Shown: one piece after another, positions 63,260 to 64,000 of the stretch
How the letters are laid out: every line of letters starts with the position of its first letter
Numbering within the stretch: position 1 is the stretch's first letter
Source: Pseudomonas sp.
GTDB lineage: Bacteria > Pseudomonadota > Gammaproteobacteria > Pseudomonadales > Pseudomonadaceae
Length of the DNA: 64,000 nucleotides
Direction: 5' to 3'
Assembly (NCBI RefSeq): GCF_030690725.1
Contig: NZ_JAUYGD010000007.1
Location: 1-64,000, forward strand
Made by a program: the position numbers and the translations under genes
Notes under the pieces: model-generated
What the model saw: only the letters and a program-made list of their open reading frames with translations
What the model was told of the DNA's origin: nothing
The model's database searches: none

Positions 63260-63831
63260 GCGATATCGACTACCCCTATAGCCAGGGTGATCGGCTCGAA
63301 GAACGCAACACCTACTTCTACAGCCAGTACCACGGCGCGGCCTTCTTCCCGGCCTGGCGCGCGAGCCGTCAGGCAGCACTGGAGGAGTTACCGTCAGCGC
63401 GCCTGGTACCGTTACCGGTAGCGCCCAAACACGGCGAAAACACTCAGGATACAGCCGAGCTGCTGGCCGAGCTGCTGCATGCGGCCGCGGATGCGCCCGG
63501 CAAGCGGCGTCTGGCCGAACGCCTGCTACAGCGCTTCGAAGTCAGCAAGCGCCTGCATCGTCGCTACGATAGCGATTTCAAGGCCGTCGCCGACAGCGGC
63601 TATGATGACCTGAATCTCTACCTGCAATTCGCCGCACTGTGCCTACATCAGGCCAAACAGCCTGGCGCCCTGCCCTTTCTTAATGGCCTGCTCAAGGTCA
63701 TCGATAGCCTGATTTCGATCCAGCCGCGCCTGACCCCGGCCCAGGGCGCTCAACTCGCCTGGCTGATCGCCGCCGAGCAGGACTGGGTCACTCGTATTGC
63801 GGCGCAGGCCAACGTGGAGATCGCCCCATGA
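63256..63831 (+). CDS. Protein of unknown function in the glycan-modification operon
   Basis: 191 residues, no signal peptide, no membrane helix, mostly helical. An N-terminal aromatic stretch YPYSQGDRLEERNTYFYSQYHGAAFFPAW is followed by a helical region with RRLAERLLQRFEVSKRLHRRYDSDFKAVADSGYDDLNLYLQFAALCLHQA. I do not recognise the family. It overlaps the kinase stop and the next start, each by ATGA, so it is made in step with both. Confidence 0.7.
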   Translation: MSDIDYPYSQGDRLEERNTYFYSQYHGAAFFPAWRASRQAALEELPSARLVPLPVAPKHGENTQDTAELLAELLHAAADAPGKRRLAERLLQRFEVSKRLHRRYDSDFKAVADSGYDDLNLYLQFAALCLHQAKQPGALPFLNGLLKVIDSLISIQPRLTPAQGAQLAWLIAAEQDWVTRIAAQANVEIAP

Positions 63832-64000
63832 CCCACCTCGACGACGTTCTGCTGATCGCGGCACACAGCGCACGCAGCCAGGCCTACGTGCAGACCCTGG
63901 CCGCCCACGGGCTGATGCCGTCCCATGCGTTGCTGCTCGGCGATGCGGCGCAAGCCTGCACGGCACCGAGCGAGCCGGCTCGCGAGCTGATGGGGGTTCT
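63828..64000 (+). CDS. Unidentified protein, 5' part (cut by window edge)
   Basis: 57 codons are visible, starting MTHLDDVLLIAAHSARSQAY and including a Rossmann-like first strand (DDVLLIAAHSARSQAYVQTL). The ATGA overlap with the preceding stop makes the start certain. No family can be assigned from this much. Its identity would help decide what pathway the kinase and the glycerophosphotransferase-like enzyme serve. Confidence 0.7.
   Translation, partial: MTHLDDVLLIAAHSARSQAYVQTLAAHGLMPSHALLLGDAAQACTAPSEPARELMGV

Noticed and set aside
1..64000. CRISPR arrays, tRNA/rRNA genes, insertion sequences, prophage or toxin-antitoxin genes
   Set aside because: No regularly spaced direct repeats, cloverleaf-like sequences, transposase, integrase or phage structural motifs were found on reading both strands.

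Overview
The window reads as a chromosome segment of a Pseudomonas or a very close relative. It has high-GC coding sequence and the Pseudomonas order serC-gyrA-mtnA-mtaD-ubiG-mupP-SDR, followed by rluB-scpB-scpA-trpS, the cpxR/cpxP/cpxA group, cyaB, plcP-agt, fimV, recQ, lapG-lapD and fleR-fleS-fleQ-fliT-fliS-fliS-fliD-flaG-fliC. No tRNA, rRNA, CRISPR array, insertion sequence or prophage was seen.

Layout. 1-1405 (minus): start of a serA of the short, non-pseudomonad type, then serC, whose first quarter reads like Pseudomonas while the rest reads like Betaproteobacteria. 1499-10546: gyrA, then methylthioadenosine salvage (mtnA, mtaD), ubiquinone (ubiG), peptidoglycan recycling (mupP), an SDR and a cytosolic diguanylate cyclase. 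10565-16509 (minus): rluB, a DUF1289 miniprotein, scpBA, a TrpRS with an Fe-S-like cysteine motif, a YciO/Sua5 protein and RNase AM. 16661-20071 (plus): yciI, a coiled-coil envelope protein and a Cpx-type envelope-stress system with a CpxR box. 20037-25193: nitroreductase, YkgJ protein, tandem TrkH-type potassium transporters, AraC regulator. 25350-31263: Mpo1-like protein, CyaB adenylate cyclase, the phosphate-starvation lipid remodelling pair plcP-agt under a three-repeat Pho box, an AraC regulator, a csaA remnant, an EamA transporter and a SelW-like protein. 31380-44147: fimV, MarR-controlled efflux, DUF2804, an HsbD-like diguanylate cyclase, recQ, and the LapG/LapD biofilm switch.

44287-53594 is the flagellar regulation and filament region. 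It holds FleQ, FleS and FleR, the export chaperones, the cap FliD and a long flagellin. A sigma-54 site lies before fleSR and a sigma-28 site before fliC. Directly beyond fliC is a glycosylation island (53758-64000, running off the window). Its minus-strand operon (fdtC-fdtB-fdtA and an 1860-residue five-domain glycosyltransferase) should make a dTDP-3-acetamido-3,6-dideoxyhexose and attach glycan to flagellin. It ends in a strong terminator just before the fliC promoter. Divergent from it is a tightly overlapping operon of a glycerophosphotransferase-like enzyme, a CysC-like kinase, an unknown protein and a partial gene. This is the best candidate for an undescribed surface-modification pathway.

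Much of the window bears on surface attachment and motility: three c-di-GMP proteins (two cyclases and the LapD receptor), the c-di-GMP-responsive FleQ, cAMP synthesis by CyaB, FimV, and phosphate-responsive membrane lipids. Assignments rest on reading motifs and gene order by eye. No database search or alignment was run.
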